From contig NZ_FZPC01000003.1 in assembly GCF_900187975.1 (NCBI RefSeq), positions 186,001 to 250,000 of the forward strand: a stretch of DNA of 64,000 nt. Direction: 5' to 3'. Shown here piece by piece: positions 11,304 to 22,953 of the stretch. Made by a program: the position numbers and the translations under genes. The DNA comes from Pseudomonas delhiensis. Lineage in GTDB: Bacteria; Pseudomonadota; Gammaproteobacteria; Pseudomonadales; Pseudomonadaceae. How positions within the stretch are numbered: the stretch's first letter is position 1; each line of letters starts with the position of its first letter. The notes beneath the pieces are model-generated. The model had not been told where the DNA came from. It made no database searches and saw only the letters and a list, made by a program, of their open reading frames with translations.

Positions 11304-12068
11304 ATGGCTTTCAATCAGGTACGGCAGCGCCGCTTGTCGGACGATATCGTCGAGCGCCTCGAGGCGATGATCCTCGAGGGCACGCTCAAGGCGGGCGAGC
11401 GCCTGCCGGCCGAGCGCCTGCTGGCGGAGCAGTTCGGCGTGTCGCGGCCGTCGCTGCGCGAGGCGATCCAGAAACTGGTGGCCAAGGGGCTGCTGGTCAG
11501 CCGCCAGGGCGGCGGCAACTACGTCGCGCAGGCCCTGGGCTCGACCTTCAGCGACCCGCTGCTGCACCTGCTGGAGACCAATCCCGAGGCGCAGCGCGAC
11601 CTGCTGGAGTTCCGCCACACCCTGGAGGGCTCCTGCGCCTACTACGCCGCGCTACGCGCCACCGAGGTGGACCACCAGCGCCTGACCAGCGCCTTCGAGA
11701 CGCTGCAGGCCTGCTACCAGCACAACGACAAGGTCAGCGACGAGGAGGGGGCGGCCGACGCCAGCTTCCATCTGGCCATCGCCGAGGCCAGCCACAACAC
11801 CGTGCTGCTGCACACCATCCGCGGCCTGTTCGACCTGCTCAAGCACAACGTGGTGACCAACATCGGCGGCATGTACGCCCAGCGCGCGGAAACCCGCGAG
11901 CAGCTGATGAGCCAGCACCGCGAGCTGTACGAGGCGATCATGCAGGGCCGCGCGGAAGAGGCGCGGGAGATATCCCACCGGCACATTTCCTATGTGCGGG
12001 AAGTGCTGGAGGAGGCGCAGGACGAGGCGCGACGCCTGCAGCGGGCGCAGCGCAGGTTGGGGGTTTAA
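11304..12068 (+). CDS. lldR: Lactate-responsive GntR/FadR-family regulator
   Basis: This 254-residue protein has a winged HTH at about 9-75 (LPAERLLAEQFGVSRPSLREAIQKL) and a C-terminal all-helical FCD ligand domain at about 95-225, with the metal/ligand histidines expected of that family (for example DASFHLAIAEASHN). The ATG at 11304 is preceded by AGGTGGGGAA. An in-frame start 45 bp upstream is possible but adds a non-homologous tail. It is divergent from lldPD-dld and should act as repressor/activator of that operon in response to lactate. Confidence 0.94.
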   Translation: MAFNQVRQRRLSDDIVERLEAMILEGTLKAGERLPAERLLAEQFGVSRPSLREAIQKLVAKGLLVSRQGGGNYVAQALGSTFSDPLLHLLETNPEAQRDLLEFRHTLEGSCAYYAALRATEVDHQRLTSAFETLQACYQHNDKVSDEEGAADASFHLAIAEASHNTVLLHTIRGLFDLLKHNVVTNIGGMYAQRAETREQLMSQHRELYEAIMQGRAEEAREISHRHISYVREVLEEAQDEARRLQRAQRRLGV

Positions 12069-12072
12069 GAGC

Positions 12073-12152
12073 GGCTACAGGCTACAGGCTACAGGCTACA
12101 GGCTGCAGGCCACAGGCAAGAGCGGCTCTTACCTGCCGCCTGCCGCCTGCAG
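12073..12152. repeat. Bipartite element with 7-bp period between lldR and smpB
   Basis: The left arm is six tandem heptamers, four exact GGCTACA copies (12073-12100) then GGCTGCA and GGCCACA. The right arm (12132-12152) is CCTGCCG, CCTGCCG, CCTGCAG, complementary to the left. The element sits between two convergent gene ends and could fold into a long slippable hairpin. Related elements are at 20672-20743, 41086-41170 and 54027-54105. Confidence 0.75.
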
Positions 12153-12158
12153 CCGCTT

Positions 12159-12638
12159 TCAGTCTTCCTTGCCGTGCCGCATCGCGCGCTGGATCTCGCG
12201 ATTGGAATCGCGTTCCTTCTCGGTGTCGCGCTTGTCGTATTCCTTCTTGCCCTTGGCCAGGGCGATCTCGCACTTGATCAGGTGCTTCTTCCAGTACATC
12301 GACAGCGCCACGCAGGCGTAGCCCTTCTGCTGCACCGCGCCGAACAGCTTGCCCAGCTCGCGCTTGTGCAGCAGCAGCTTGCGCGTGCGCACCGGGTCGG
12401 CGATCACGTGGGTGCTGGCGGTGGTCAGCGGGGTGATGTGGCTGCCCAGCAGCCAGGCCTCGCCATCCTTGAGCAGGACGTAGCTGTCGACCAGTTGGGC
12501 CTTGCCGGCGCGCAGGCTCTTGACCTCCCAGCCGGCCAGGGCGATGCCCGCCTCGAAGCGTTGCTCGATGAAGTAGTCGTGCAGAGCCTTCTTGTTCTGC
12601 GCGATGGTCCCCTGGGGGTGTTTCTTCTGTTTAGCCAT
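12159..12638 (-). CDS. smpB: SsrA-binding protein SmpB
   Basis: This 159-residue protein starts [20 protein letters not shown] at 12638; the same frame is open further upstream but that part is not SmpB. The conserved core [19 protein letters not shown] and the basic C-terminal tail ([14 protein letters not shown]...) that mimics an mRNA/anticodon arm are present. SmpB partners tmRNA in trans-translation rescue of stalled ribosomes. It is convergent with lldR and divergent from ratA. tmRNA (ssrA) is not in this window. Confidence 0.97.
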   Translation of the reverse strand: MAKQKKHPQGTIAQNKKALHDYFIEQRFEAGIALAGWEVKSLRAGKAQLVDSYVLLKDGEAWLLGSHITPLTTASTHVIADPVRTRKLLLHKRELGKLFGAVQQKGYACVALSMYWKKHLIKCEIALAKGKKEYDKRDTEKERDSNREIQRAMRHGKED

Positions 12639-12870
12639 AGGCGGCGCATTATAGGGAGTCGCTCGCCGCGCCGCCATCGGGGGAATGGCTGTCTTTGGAT
12701 TCCGCGATGCCGAAGTCGGTGTGCGACGCGGACGCATTTGCGGGTGCGGCGGGATGCGCGCTTGAGAGGGCGTGGCTAATCTCGGAGAATGCGCGCTGTT
12801 TTTTTGCACAGAGGGACGCCGGATCGCCCTGGAGCCGCTGGCGCCCTTCCACTGAAGAAGCGAGACCTCT

Positions 12871-13305
12871 ATGAGCACGCATATCCAGCGTTCGGCCCTG
12901 CTGCCCTATCCCGCGAAGGCGCTGTACGACCTGGTCAACGATGTGGCGCGCTACCCGGAGTTCCTGCCCTGGTGCTCGGCGAGCAAGGTGCTGGAAGCAA
13001 GCGAAACGGCGATGCGCGCCGAGCTCAGTGTGGCCAAGGGCAACCTGTCGCAGCGCTTCAGCACGCGCAACGTGCTGGTGCCCGGGCAGAGCATCGAGAT
13101 GAACCTCGAGGACGGCCCGTTCTCCGAGCTGCATGGCGTGTGGACCTTCAAGGCCCTGGGCGACAAGGCCTGCAAGATCACCCTGGACCTGACCTTCGAC
13201 TACGCCGGCGCCCTGGTCAAGGCGACCCTCGGCCCACTGTTCACCCAGGCGGCCAACACCATGGTCGACGCCTTCTGCCAGCGCGCCAAGCAGCTGTATG
13301 GCTGA
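12871..13305 (+). CDS. ratA: RatA/Coq10-like START-domain protein
   Basis: This 144-residue single START/polyketide-cyclase-like domain protein begins [35 protein letters not shown], the diagnostic start of the RatA/YfjG-Coq10 family. Members bind ubiquinone or, as reported in E. coli, interfere with 50S subunit association. It overlaps the next gene (rnfH) by 8 bp, the usual ratA-rnfH pairing beside smpB. Whether it acts as a toxin or as a quinone chaperone here cannot be read from sequence. Confidence 0.9.
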   Translation: MSTHIQRSALLPYPAKALYDLVNDVARYPEFLPWCSASKVLEASETAMRAELSVAKGNLSQRFSTRNVLVPGQSIEMNLEDGPFSELHGVWTFKALGDKACKITLDLTFDYAGALVKATLGPLFTQAANTMVDAFCQRAKQLYG

Positions 13306-13606
13306 AGGGCGCAGCATCGCCATCGAGGTGGTCTGCGCGCTGCCCGAGCGCCAGCGCCTGCTGCGCCTGAGCGTGCCCTGCGGCACGCGGGTGCGCGAGG
13401 CGGTGAGGCTGTCCGGCATCGCCGCGCAGTTCCCCGAGCTGGACGTGCTCAACAGCCCGCTGGGCATCTTCGGCAAGGCGGTCGCCGATCCGGACGGGCG
13501 GGTGCTGGAAGAGGGCGAGCGGGTGGAAATCTACCGGCCGCTGATCGCCGACCCCAAGGAGGTGCGCAAGCAGCGCGCCGCCCGCGCCAGGGCCAGCAAG
13601 GGCTGA
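13298..13606 (+). CDS. rnfH: RnfH family ubiquitin-like protein
   Basis: This 102-residue protein of the RnfH/YfjF family has a ubiquitin-like beta-grasp fold with a conserved core (AVRLSGIAAQFPELD, SPLGIFGKAV, EGERVEIYRPLIADPKEVRKQRA). It overlaps ratA by 8 bp and is probably cotranslated. The role is poorly defined; the name comes from rnf-linked homologues. A bidirectional terminator follows immediately. Confidence 0.92.
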   Translation: MAEGRSIAIEVVCALPERQRLLRLSVPCGTRVREAVRLSGIAAQFPELDVLNSPLGIFGKAVADPDGRVLEEGERVEIYRPLIADPKEVRKQRAARARASKG

Positions 13607-13624
13607 GCGAAACACGTGGACATG

Positions 13625-13653
13625 AAAAAGCCCGGTCGATGCCGGGCTTTTTT
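13625..13653. terminator. Bidirectional intrinsic terminator between rnfH and omlA
   Basis: The stem AAAAAGCCCGG / CCGGGCTTTTTT has a TCGAT-type loop, an A run on one side and a T run on the other, so it can end transcription from both converging genes. Confidence 0.9.
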
Positions 13654-13667
13654 CATGGGTACGCGGG

Positions 13668-14201
13668 TTACTGCGGGTTGGTTTCCAGCGGTTCCGGCGT
13701 GGGCACGGCGACCGGCTTGGCCTCGTCGACTTCGCGCTGCAGCTGTTCTTCCACCGAGCCCGGCTTGGCCGGCTCTTCCCTGGGCTGCTCCGGCTTCTGC
13801 TGCTGCGGCTGCTCGGGCGAGGCGGGGGTGGTTTCCTTGCCGAGGATGGCCTCGTCGCGGCTGACGCCCGGGCGGAAGTCGCCGTTCAGGCCGATCAGCT
13901 GGTCGTTGCCGTTGAACATCAGGCTGACGCGCTCCTGCTGGCGCTGGCCGCCGCCGGGCTGGATGCTGTAGAGGTAGTCCCAGCGGTCGGGGTGGAAGGT
14001 ATCCACGATCAGCGGGTTGCCCATGATGAAACGCACCTGCCGACGGGTCATTCCCGGCTTCAGTTGGTCTATCATGTCTTGTGTTACGACGTTGCCTTGC
14101 TGGATGTCGATCTTGTAGACCCCCGGGAACGAACAACCGGCGAGTGCGGCTAGTCCCATTGCGAATGCGAGACTGGTCAGCATGAGCTTGGTGTTTTGCA
14201 T
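13668..14201 (-). CDS. omlA: Outer-membrane lipoprotein OmlA (BamE)
   Basis: This 177-residue lipoprotein starts [23 protein letters not shown], with the lipobox LAGC placing the acylated cysteine at residue 23. The BamE core follows ([19 protein letters not shown], then DRWDYLYSI). The tail is a Pro/Glu/Gln-rich extension typical of Pseudomonas OmlA. It is a small subunit of the BAM outer-membrane protein assembly complex. It is transcribed divergently from fur with about 100 bp between the starts, the known Pseudomonas omlA-fur arrangement. Confidence 0.96.
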   Translation of the reverse strand: MQNTKLMLTSLAFAMGLAALAGCSFPGVYKIDIQQGNVVTQDMIDQLKPGMTRRQVRFIMGNPLIVDTFHPDRWDYLYSIQPGGGQRQQERVSLMFNGNDQLIGLNGDFRPGVSRDEAILGKETTPASPEQPQQQKPEQPREEPAKPGSVEEQLQREVDEAKPVAVPTPEPLETNPQ

Positions 14202-14297
14202 CGGGGGGTGACTTCCACTATCTTGGCTGGGCGACGAAACCCCGATCATACCCGCATTGAAGGATGCTGCGAAGCATTCCGCGCCGAGAAAGCACAC

Positions 14298-14702
14298 ATG
14301 GTTGAAAATAGCGAACTGCGCAAGGCCGGCCTGAAAGTCACCCTGCCGCGCGTCAAGATCCTGCAGATGCTCGATTCCGCCGAGCAACGCCACATGAGCG
14401 CCGAGGACGTCTACAAGGCGCTGATGGAGGCTGGCGAGGATGTCGGCCTGGCCACCGTGTACCGCGTGCTGACCCAATTCGAGGCAGCCGGCCTGGTGGT
14501 GCGCCACAACTTCGACGGTGGCCACGCCGTGTTCGAGCTGGCCGATAGCGGCCACCACGACCACATGGTCTGCGTGGATACCGGCGAAGTCATCGAGTTC
14601 ATGGACAGCGAGATCGAGAAGCGCCAGAAGGAAATCGTCAAGGAACGCGGCTTCGAGCTGGTGGACCATAACCTGGTCCTGTACGTGCGCAAGAAGAAAT
14701 AA
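14298..14702 (+). CDS. fur: Ferric uptake regulator Fur
   Basis: This 134-residue protein has the same length as P. aeruginosa Fur. Start ATG 14298 gives [20 protein letters not shown]; the longer frame upstream runs into the omlA promoter. The winged helix is residues 1-80. Metal ligands are visible at His32, Glu80, His86-His87-Asp88-His89, Glu100 and His124. There is only one cysteine (Cys92), so the CxxC structural zinc site of E. coli Fur is absent, as in other Pseudomonas Fur. It is the iron-responsive repressor of siderophore and uptake genes and is divergent from omlA. Confidence 0.98.
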   Translation: MVENSELRKAGLKVTLPRVKILQMLDSAEQRHMSAEDVYKALMEAGEDVGLATVYRVLTQFEAAGLVVRHNFDGGHAVFELADSGHHDHMVCVDTGEVIEFMDSEIEKRQKEIVKERGFELVDHNLVLYVRKKK

Positions 14703-14718
14703 AGCCTTGCAACGAACG

Positions 14719-14748
14719 GAAAACGGCGGCCCCAGGGTCGCCGTTTTC
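14719..14748 (+). terminator. Intrinsic terminator of fur
   Basis: The stem GAAAACGGCG / CGCCGTTTTC has a 10-base loop and is followed by ATTTTC. It begins 17 bp after the fur stop codon. Confidence 0.85.
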
Positions 14749-14867
14749 ATTTTCAGGGGGATTTCAGGTGAGATTGGCGTGTGGGAGAGGACCTTGTCCG
14801 CGATAGCCGGAGGTTCCGGCGCGATTCGCGGATGAGATCCGCTCAGGTTGCCCATACGCCGTGCCCT

Positions 14868-14965
14868 CGTAGGGCGCATAACGCCTACGGCGTTATCCGC
14901 CGTTTTCATCGGGCAGCGGTGCATTGGCCGGCGGCGGATAACCGCGAACGGTTATTCGCCCTACG
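14868..14965. repeat. Composite palindromic element (types A and B) between fur and recN
   Basis: This 98-bp element is bounded by inverted CGTAGGGCG and CGCCCTACG. Inside are a type A palindrome (GGCGCATAACGCC-TAC-GGCGTTATCCGCC, one arm with a single mismatch) and a type B palindrome at 14933-14960. A closely similar composite is at 56161-56290. It looks like a non-autonomous REP/MITE-like unit; no coding capacity is seen. Confidence 0.75.
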
Positions 14966-14992
14966 CCAAGCCATTCCCCGTGTAGGCGCGCG

Positions 14993-16669
14993 TCAACTGT
15001 GCAGCGCCCGGTCCACCATCTTGCGGGCGTGGGCCAGGGATTCCTTGGTCATGTCCACGCCGCCGAGCATGCGGGCGATCTCTTCTATGCGTTCGGCCTT
15101 CTTCAGGTTGGCCACCGCGGTGCGGGTTTCGCTGCTGCCGCGTTCCTTGTGCACGAACAGGTGCTGGTGGCCCTGGGCCGCGACCTGCGGCAGGTGGGTG
15201 ACGGTCAGCACCTGGCCGCCTTCGCCGAGCCGGCGCAGCAGTTGGCCGACCACTTCCGCGGTGGGGCCGCCGATGCCGACGTCGACTTCGTCGAAGACCA
15301 GGGTGGGAACGCGCGAGGTCTGCGCGGTGATCACCTGGATGGCCAGGCTGATGCGCGACAGTTCGCCGCCGGAGGCCACCCGCGCCAGGCCCTTGAGCGG
15401 CTGCCCGGGGTTGGCGCTGACCAGGAATTCCAGCTGCTCCAGGCCGTTGGCCTGGGGTTCGGCGGCGGGGGTGTCGTCCAGCTCGATGGCGAAGCGCCCG
15501 CCGGGCATGCCCAGGCGTTGCATCTCGGTTTCCACCGAGGCGGCCAGCTGCGGGGCGGCCTGGCGGCGCAGGGTGCTCAGTTCCGCCGCCTTTTCCTGGT
15601 AGTGCCGCTGGTAGGCGGCCAGCTCCTCGGCCAGGCGCTCGGCGGCTTCGTCGTCGGCATTCAGCGCTTCCAGCTCTTCCAGCAGGCGCTGTTGCAGGGC
15701 CTGCAGGTCGTGGGGCTGCACGCGGTGCTTGCGGGCCAGGCCGTAGATGGCGTCCATGCGCTCTTCCAGTTGCTGCAGGCGGCCGGGGTCGGCGTCGAAG
15801 TTGTCGACGAAGCGGTTCAGCTCGCCCACCGCTTCCTCCACCTGGATCTGCGCGCTGGACAGCAGGTTGACCGCCTCGGCCAGCGCGGCGGGCTGGCTCT
15901 GGAAGGCGGTCAGGCGGTTGAGGCAGGCGGTCAGCACCGACAGCACGTTGCCGGCGTCGCTTTCGCTGCACATGTCCACCACCTGGCGGCAGGCGCCGAG
16001 CAGGGCGCCGGCGTTGCTCAGGGTCTTGTGCTCGGCTTCCAGCGCCTCCAGTTCGTTCTCGCCCAGGGCCAGGTTCTCCAGCTCGTCCAGCTGGTAGCTG
16101 AGCAACTGGTGGCGGGCGCGCTGCTCGTCGCCGCTGCGCGACAGGCGGTCGAGTTCGTGGCGCGTCTGCTTCCAGCGCTGCGCGGCCAGTTGCACCTGGC
16201 GGGCCAGGTCCTGGCTGCCGGCGTATTCGTCGAGCAGGCGGCGGTGGGTGTCGGCCTTGAGCAGCGACTGGTGCTCGTGCTGGCTGTGGATGTCGATCAG
16301 CAGCTCGCCCAGGGCCTTGAGGTCGCCCAGGGTGCAGGGCGTACCGTTGATGTAGCCGCGCGAGCGGCCCTCGGCGGTGATCACCCGGCGCAGGATGCAC
16401 GGGCCGTCCTGCTCCAGGTCGCGCTCGGCGAGCCAGTCGCGGGCCTCGGCGATGGCGCCGACGTCGAAGCTGGCGAGGATGTCGGCCTTGTCCGCGCCGG
16501 GGCGCACCACGCCGCTGTCGGCGCGGTCGCCCAGGGCCAGGCCGAGGGCGTCGAGCATGATCGACTTGCCGGCGCCGGTCTCGCCGGTGATCACGGTCAT
16601 GCCGGCGGCGAGCTCGAGATCGAGGTGCTCGACGATGGCGTAGTTGTGCACGGAGAGATGAACCAGCAT
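14993..16669 (-). CDS. recN: DNA repair protein RecN
   Basis: This 558-residue SMC-like ATPase has an N-terminal Walker A GETGAGKS in MTVITGETGAGKSIMLDALGLALGDRAD. Long coiled-coil arms fill the middle (about 150-350). A C-terminal signature (ASGGELSRISLAIQVI) and Walker B (TLVFDEVDVGIGG) complete the ATPase head. It acts in double-strand break repair. It is divergent from grpE and has a LexA box 26 bp upstream of its start, so SOS induction is expected. Confidence 0.97.
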   Translation of the reverse strand: MLVHLSVHNYAIVEHLDLELAAGMTVITGETGAGKSIMLDALGLALGDRADSGVVRPGADKADILASFDVGAIAEARDWLAERDLEQDGPCILRRVITAEGRSRGYINGTPCTLGDLKALGELLIDIHSQHEHQSLLKADTHRRLLDEYAGSQDLARQVQLAAQRWKQTRHELDRLSRSGDEQRARHQLLSYQLDELENLALGENELEALEAEHKTLSNAGALLGACRQVVDMCSESDAGNVLSVLTACLNRLTAFQSQPAALAEAVNLLSSAQIQVEEAVGELNRFVDNFDADPGRLQQLEERMDAIYGLARKHRVQPHDLQALQQRLLEELEALNADDEAAERLAEELAAYQRHYQEKAAELSTLRRQAAPQLAASVETEMQRLGMPGGRFAIELDDTPAAEPQANGLEQLEFLVSANPGQPLKGLARVASGGELSRISLAIQVITAQTSRVPTLVFDEVDVGIGGPTAEVVGQLLRRLGEGGQVLTVTHLPQVAAQGHQHLFVHKERGSSETRTAVANLKKAERIEEIARMLGGVDMTKESLAHARKMVDRALHS

Positions 16670-16694
16670 GGGAGGCGGCTCCGGTGAAAAGGTC

Positions 16695-16710
16695 TGTTTA
16701 TTTATACAGT
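16695..16710 (-). promoter_or_regulatory. LexA (SOS) box of recN
   Basis: The sequence CTGTTTATTTATACAG matches the gammaproteobacterial SOS box CTGTATATATATACAG at 14 of 16 positions. It lies 26 bp upstream of the recN start codon. Confidence 0.92.
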
Positions 16711-16742
16711 ATTTTTTGCCGCTGGCAATTCACCGCCCGCCC

Positions 16743-16770
16743 CTTGAACCCGCGCAAATGGCCCCCATAT
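16743..16770 (+). promoter_or_regulatory. Sigma-32 (RpoH) heat-shock promoter of grpE
   Basis: A -35 element CTTGAAC and a -10 element CCCCATAT are separated by 13 bp, an excellent fit to the RpoH consensus CTTGAAA-N13-17-CCCCATNT. It lies 70 bp upstream of grpE and would drive grpE-dnaK-dnaJ. Confidence 0.9.
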
Positions 16771-16839
16771 AGCCGGCAGAGCCGCGAGCCATTGGGTTCG
16801 CTTTGTTTTCAAAGGCTTTTTCTTTTTTAGGAGAGTGGC

Positions 16840-17403
16840 ATGTCTGACGAGCAACAGACTCAGGATTCGCATCTGAACGAGCAGCCGGAACAGGTTGCCG
16901 GCGACGACCTGAACGCCCGCGTGCTGGACCTCGAGGAACAGCTGGCCGCGGCCAAGGACCAGAGCCTGCGCGTCGCCGCCGAGCTGCAGAACGTGCGTCG
17001 CCGCGCCGAGCAGGACGTGGAGAAGGCGCACAAGTTCGCCCTGGAGAAGTTCTCCGGCGACCTGCTGCCGGTGGTCGACACCCTGGAGCGCGCGCTGGAG
17101 ATGTCCAGCCCGGACGACGAGGCGATCAAGCCGATGCGCGAAGGCATCGAGCTGACCCTCAAGATGTTCCACGACACCCTCAAGCGCTACAACCTGGAGC
17201 CGGTCGACCCCCACGGCGAGCCGTTCAACCCCGAGCACCATCAGGCGATGGCGATGGAGGAGAGCGTGCACCTGGAGCCCGGCAGCGTGGTCAAGGTGTT
17301 CCAGAAGGGCTACCTGCTCAACGGTCGCCTGCTGCGCCCGGCCATGGTCGTGGTCAGCAAGGCGCCGGAGCAAACCCCGCCTTCGATCGACGAGAAGGCT
17401 TGA
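16840..17403 (+). CDS. grpE: Nucleotide exchange factor GrpE
   Basis: This 187-residue protein has an N-terminal disordered acidic/Gln-rich segment (1-35) and a long coiled coil (about 35-100, [28 protein letters not shown]). The C-terminal beta-wing ends in [18 protein letters not shown], the GrpE signature. It releases ADP from DnaK. A strong AGGAG ribosome binding site precedes ATG 16840. It is first in grpE-dnaK-dnaJ behind an RpoH-type promoter. Confidence 0.97.
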   Translation: MSDEQQTQDSHLNEQPEQVAGDDLNARVLDLEEQLAAAKDQSLRVAAELQNVRRRAEQDVEKAHKFALEKFSGDLLPVVDTLERALEMSSPDDEAIKPMREGIELTLKMFHDTLKRYNLEPVDPHGEPFNPEHHQAMAMEESVHLEPGSVVKVFQKGYLLNGRLLRPAMVVVSKAPEQTPPSIDEKA

Positions 17404-17492
17404 AATCCGCCACCCGGTCCCCATCTGGGTAATCAACCGAGCACAAGGTCCGCAGCGGGATCAGCACGGAATCTAATTTCTGGAGAGTGAAT

Positions 17493-19409
<1,917 letters not shown>

Positions 19410-19531
19410 GCCTCGTGCAAGCTTGCGCTCCGGCGCACCGACCAGCGTGTCGGTGCGCATGAAACGTCACGCGGGGGCTTGCTCCCGCGTCGGCGTGTCT
19501 GGGGGAGAGGTTTTCAAGGTGCAAAGAATTT
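19410..19531 (+). other. dnaK-dnaJ intergenic hairpins
   Basis: Two hairpins can form in this 122-bp gap: GGTGCGC-type arms around 19434-19459 (GCGCACCGAC...GTCGGTGCGC) and CGGGGGCTTGCTCCCG around 19472-19488. Neither has a T tract. They may attenuate or process the message so that dnaJ is made at a lower level than dnaK; this is inference. Confidence 0.45.
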
Positions 19532-20665
19532 ATGGCCAAACGTGATTTCTATGAGGTACTGGGTGTCGAGCGTGGCGCCAGCGACGCGGACCTGAAGAAG
19601 GCCTACCGCCGGCTCGCCATGAAGTACCACCCGGACCGCAATCCCGGCGACAAGGCGGCCGAGGATAAATTCAAGGAGGCCAACGAGGCGTACGAGATCC
19701 TGTCCGATGCCAGCAAGCGCGCGGCCTACGACCAGTACGGCCATGCCGGCGTCGACCCGCAGATGGGCGGCGGCGCGGGGGCCGGCTTCGGCGGCGCGAG
19801 CTTCTCGGACATCTTCGGCGACGTCTTCAGCGACTTCTTCGGTGGTGGCGGCGGTGGCCGGGGCGGCCGCGGCGGCCCGCAGCGCGGCGCCGACCTGCGC
19901 TACACCCTCGACCTGGACCTGGAGGACGCGGTCCGCGGCACCACCGTGACCATCCGCGTGCCGACCCTGGTCGGCTGCAAGACCTGCAGCGGCAGCGGCG
20001 CCAAGCCCGGCACCTCGCCGGTGACCTGCACCACCTGCGGCGGCATCGGCCAGGTGCGCATGCAGCAGGGCTTCTTCTCGGTGCAGCAGACCTGCCCGCG
20101 CTGCCACGGCAGCGGCAAGATGATCAGCGACCCCTGTGGCACCTGCCACGGCCAGGGCCGCGTGGAAGAGCAGAAGACGCTGTCGGTCAAGGTGCCGGCC
20201 GGCGTCGACACCGGCGACCGCATCCGCCTCACCGGCGAGGGCGAGGCCGGGGCCCATGGCGGCCCGGCGGGCGACCTCTACGTGGTGGTCAACGTGCGCG
20301 AGCACGACATCTTCCAGCGCGACGGCAAGCACCTGTACTGCGAAGTGCCGATCAGCTTCGCCGATGCCGCCCTGGGCGGCGAGCTGGAAGTGCCGACCCT
20401 GGATGGCCGGGTGAAGCTGAAGATCCCCGAGGGCACCCAGACCGGCAAGCTGTTCCGCCTGCGCGGCAAGGGCGTGGCCCCGGTGCGCGGCGGCGGCGCC
20501 GGCGACCTGATGTGCCGCGTGGTGGTCGAGACCCCGGTGAACCTGGACAAGCGCCAGCGCGAACTGCTCGAGGAATTCCGCAGCAGCCTGCAGGGCGACA
20601 CCTCCCACTCGCCCCGCGCCAGTGGCTGGTTCGAAGGCATGAAGCGCTTCTTCGACGATCTATGA
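19532..20665 (+). CDS. dnaJ: Co-chaperone DnaJ (Hsp40)
   Basis: This 377-residue type I DnaJ has a J domain at 1-70 with the HPD motif at 33-35. A Gly/Phe-rich linker lies at about 75-125. The zinc domain has four CxxCxGxG motifs ([32 protein letters not shown]), and C-terminal peptide-binding domains follow. It stimulates DnaK ATPase and delivers substrates. It is downstream of dnaK on the same strand, with a bipartite repeat element immediately after its stop. Confidence 0.98.
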   Translation: MAKRDFYEVLGVERGASDADLKKAYRRLAMKYHPDRNPGDKAAEDKFKEANEAYEILSDASKRAAYDQYGHAGVDPQMGGGAGAGFGGASFSDIFGDVFSDFFGGGGGGRGGRGGPQRGADLRYTLDLDLEDAVRGTTVTIRVPTLVGCKTCSGSGAKPGTSPVTCTTCGGIGQVRMQQGFFSVQQTCPRCHGSGKMISDPCGTCHGQGRVEEQKTLSVKVPAGVDTGDRIRLTGEGEAGAHGGPAGDLYVVVNVREHDIFQRDGKHLYCEVPISFADAALGGELEVPTLDGRVKLKIPEGTQTGKLFRLRGKGVAPVRGGGAGDLMCRVVVETPVNLDKRQRELLEEFRSSLQGDTSHSPRASGWFEGMKRFFDDL

Positions 20666-20670
20666 CGTAG

Positions 20671-21552
<882 letters not shown>

Positions 21553-21633
21553 GAGCCTGCCGGCGAAATGCTGCGCGTCGGCATGGCGGGGTCCGAAGCG
21601 ACCCGGCGGTAGCGCCATACGTCGTGCATAAGG

Positions 21634-21662
21634 TGGACCAATATGTCGCGTTTCTGTAAACT
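21634..21662 (+). promoter_or_regulatory. Predicted carA promoter with ArgR half-site
   Basis: TGGACC and TAAACT, 17 bp apart, form a plausible sigma-70 promoter. Between and overlapping them is TGTCGC-N8-AA (21644-21659), matching the P. aeruginosa ArgR half-site TGTCGCN8AAN5 as I recall it. Arginine repression of carAB would fit, but the second half-site is weak. Confidence 0.6.
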
Positions 21663-21696
21663 ACAGATTTAGTGTGTCCACTAAAAGCAGCGCAGC

Positions 21697-21777
21697 ATGA
21701 ACCATACAAAAAGCGGGATGACCTCTTCTGATGTCATCCCGCTTTTTTACAACCTGCGCACGCCCAGCCAGGCTTGA
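21697..21777 (+). CDS. Leader peptide of the car operon
   Basis: This 26-codon open frame ([20 protein letters not shown]...) starts at ATG 21697 and runs straight through the attenuator hairpin, stopping at 21777, 16 bp before carA. Translation through the hairpin would prevent terminator formation, the logic of pyrBI-type attenuation in enterics. It is too short for ordinary gene prediction and its ribosome binding site is weak (AAGCAGCGCAGC). An attenuated car leader has been described in P. aeruginosa as I recall. Confidence 0.55.
   Translation: MNHTKSGMTSSDVIPLFYNLRTPSQA
21709..21748 (+). terminator. Transcription attenuator upstream of carA
   Basis: A perfect stem of about 13 bp (AAAGCGGGATGAC / GTCATCCCGCTTT) with the loop CTCTTCTGAT is followed by a run of T. 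It sits inside the leader-peptide frame and 46 bp before the carA start, so it must act conditionally if carA is expressed from the upstream promoter. Confidence 0.88.
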
Positions 21778-21793
21778 TTCACGGGAGGTCTTC

Positions 21794-22930
21794 TTGACTA
21801 AGCCAGCCATACTTGCACTTGCCGACGGCAGCATTTTTCGCGGTGAAGCCATCGGTGCCGACGGCCAGACCGTCGGAGAGGTGGTGTTCAACACCGCCAT
21901 GACCGGCTACCAGGAAATCCTTACCGATCCTTCCTATGCCCAACAGATCGTCACCCTGACCTACCCGCACATCGGCAACACCGGGACCACCCCGGAAGAC
22001 GCCGAGTCGAACAAGGTCTGGGCCGCCGGCCTGATCATCCGCGACCTGCCGCTGCTGGCCAGCAGCTGGCGCGACAAGCAGTCCCTGCCGGACTACCTGA
22101 AAGAGAACGGTACCGTCGCCATCGCCGGCATCGATACCCGCCGCCTGACGCGCATCCTGCGCGAGAAGGGCTCGCAGAACGGCTGCATCCTGGCCGGCGA
22201 CGACGCCACCGAGGAAAGGGCGCTGGAGCTGGCGCGCTCCTTCCCCGGCCTGAAAGGCATGGACCTGGCCAAGGTGGTGTCCTCCACCGAGCGCTACGAG
22301 TGGCGCTCCAGCGTGTGGAACCTGGAAACCGACAGCCACCCGGAAATCCCCGCCGCCGAACTGCCCTACCACGTGGTCGCCTACGACTTCGGCGTCAAGC
22401 TGAACATCCTGCGCATGCTGGTCGCCCGCGGCTGCCGCCTGACCGTGGTGCCGGCGCAGACCCCGGCCAGCGAAGTGCTGGCGCTGAACCCGGACGGCAT
22501 CTTCCTCTCCAACGGCCCCGGCGACCCCGAGCCGTGCGACTACGCCATCCAGGCCATCCGCGAGTTCCTCGACACCGAGATCCCGGTCTTCGGCATCTGC
22601 CTCGGCCACCAGTTGCTGGCCCTGGCCTCGGGCGCCAGGACCCTGAAGATGGGCCACGGCCACCACGGCGCCAACCACCCGGTGCAGGACCTGGATTCCG
22701 GCGTGGTGATGATCACCAGCCAGAACCATGGCTTCGCAGTGGACGAGGAAACCCTGCCGGGCAACCTGCGCGCCACCCACAAGTCGCTGTTCGACGGTAC
22801 CCTGCAGGGCATCGAGCGCACCGACAAGGTGGCCTTCAGCTTCCAGGGCCACCCGGAAGCCAGCCCCGGCCCGCACGACGTGGCGCCGCTGTTCGACCGT
22901 TTCATCTCGGCCATGGCCGAGCGTCGCTGA
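21794..22930 (+). CDS. carA: Carbamoyl-phosphate synthase small subunit (glutaminase)
   Basis: This 378-residue protein starts at TTG 21794 ([20 protein letters not shown]), with GGGAGG 5-10 bases upstream. An ATG exists upstream in frame but lies within the attenuator. The N-terminal CPSase domain is followed by a class I glutamine amidotransferase with the nucleophile in FGICLGHQ and the His/Glu pair in [13 protein letters not shown]. It supplies ammonia from glutamine to CarB for arginine and pyrimidine synthesis. It heads carA-lysE-carB-greA. Confidence 0.97.
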   Translation: MTKPAILALADGSIFRGEAIGADGQTVGEVVFNTAMTGYQEILTDPSYAQQIVTLTYPHIGNTGTTPEDAESNKVWAAGLIIRDLPLLASSWRDKQSLPDYLKENGTVAIAGIDTRRLTRILREKGSQNGCILAGDDATEERALELARSFPGLKGMDLAKVVSSTERYEWRSSVWNLETDSHPEIPAAELPYHVVAYDFGVKLNILRMLVARGCRLTVVPAQTPASEVLALNPDGIFLSNGPGDPEPCDYAIQAIREFLDTEIPVFGICLGHQLLALASGARTLKMGHGHHGANHPVQDLDSGVVMITSQNHGFAVDEETLPGNLRATHKSLFDGTLQGIERTDKVAFSFQGHPEASPGPHDVAPLFDRFISAMAERR

Positions 22931-22953
22931 GAGCTGCGAAGAGGTAAGCGAAG

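Noticed and set aside
12073..12114. Heptamer repeat considered as a DnaA-box or iteron cluster
   Set aside because: The units do not match TTATNCACA, there is no adjacent replication gene, and complementary arms make a hairpin array more likely.
12871..13606. ratA-rnfH considered as a toxin-antitoxin system
   Set aside because: Although RatA is reported as a toxin in E. coli, the pair is conserved beside smpB and resembles Coq10/RnfH housekeeping proteins; nothing in the sequence shows an antitoxin role.
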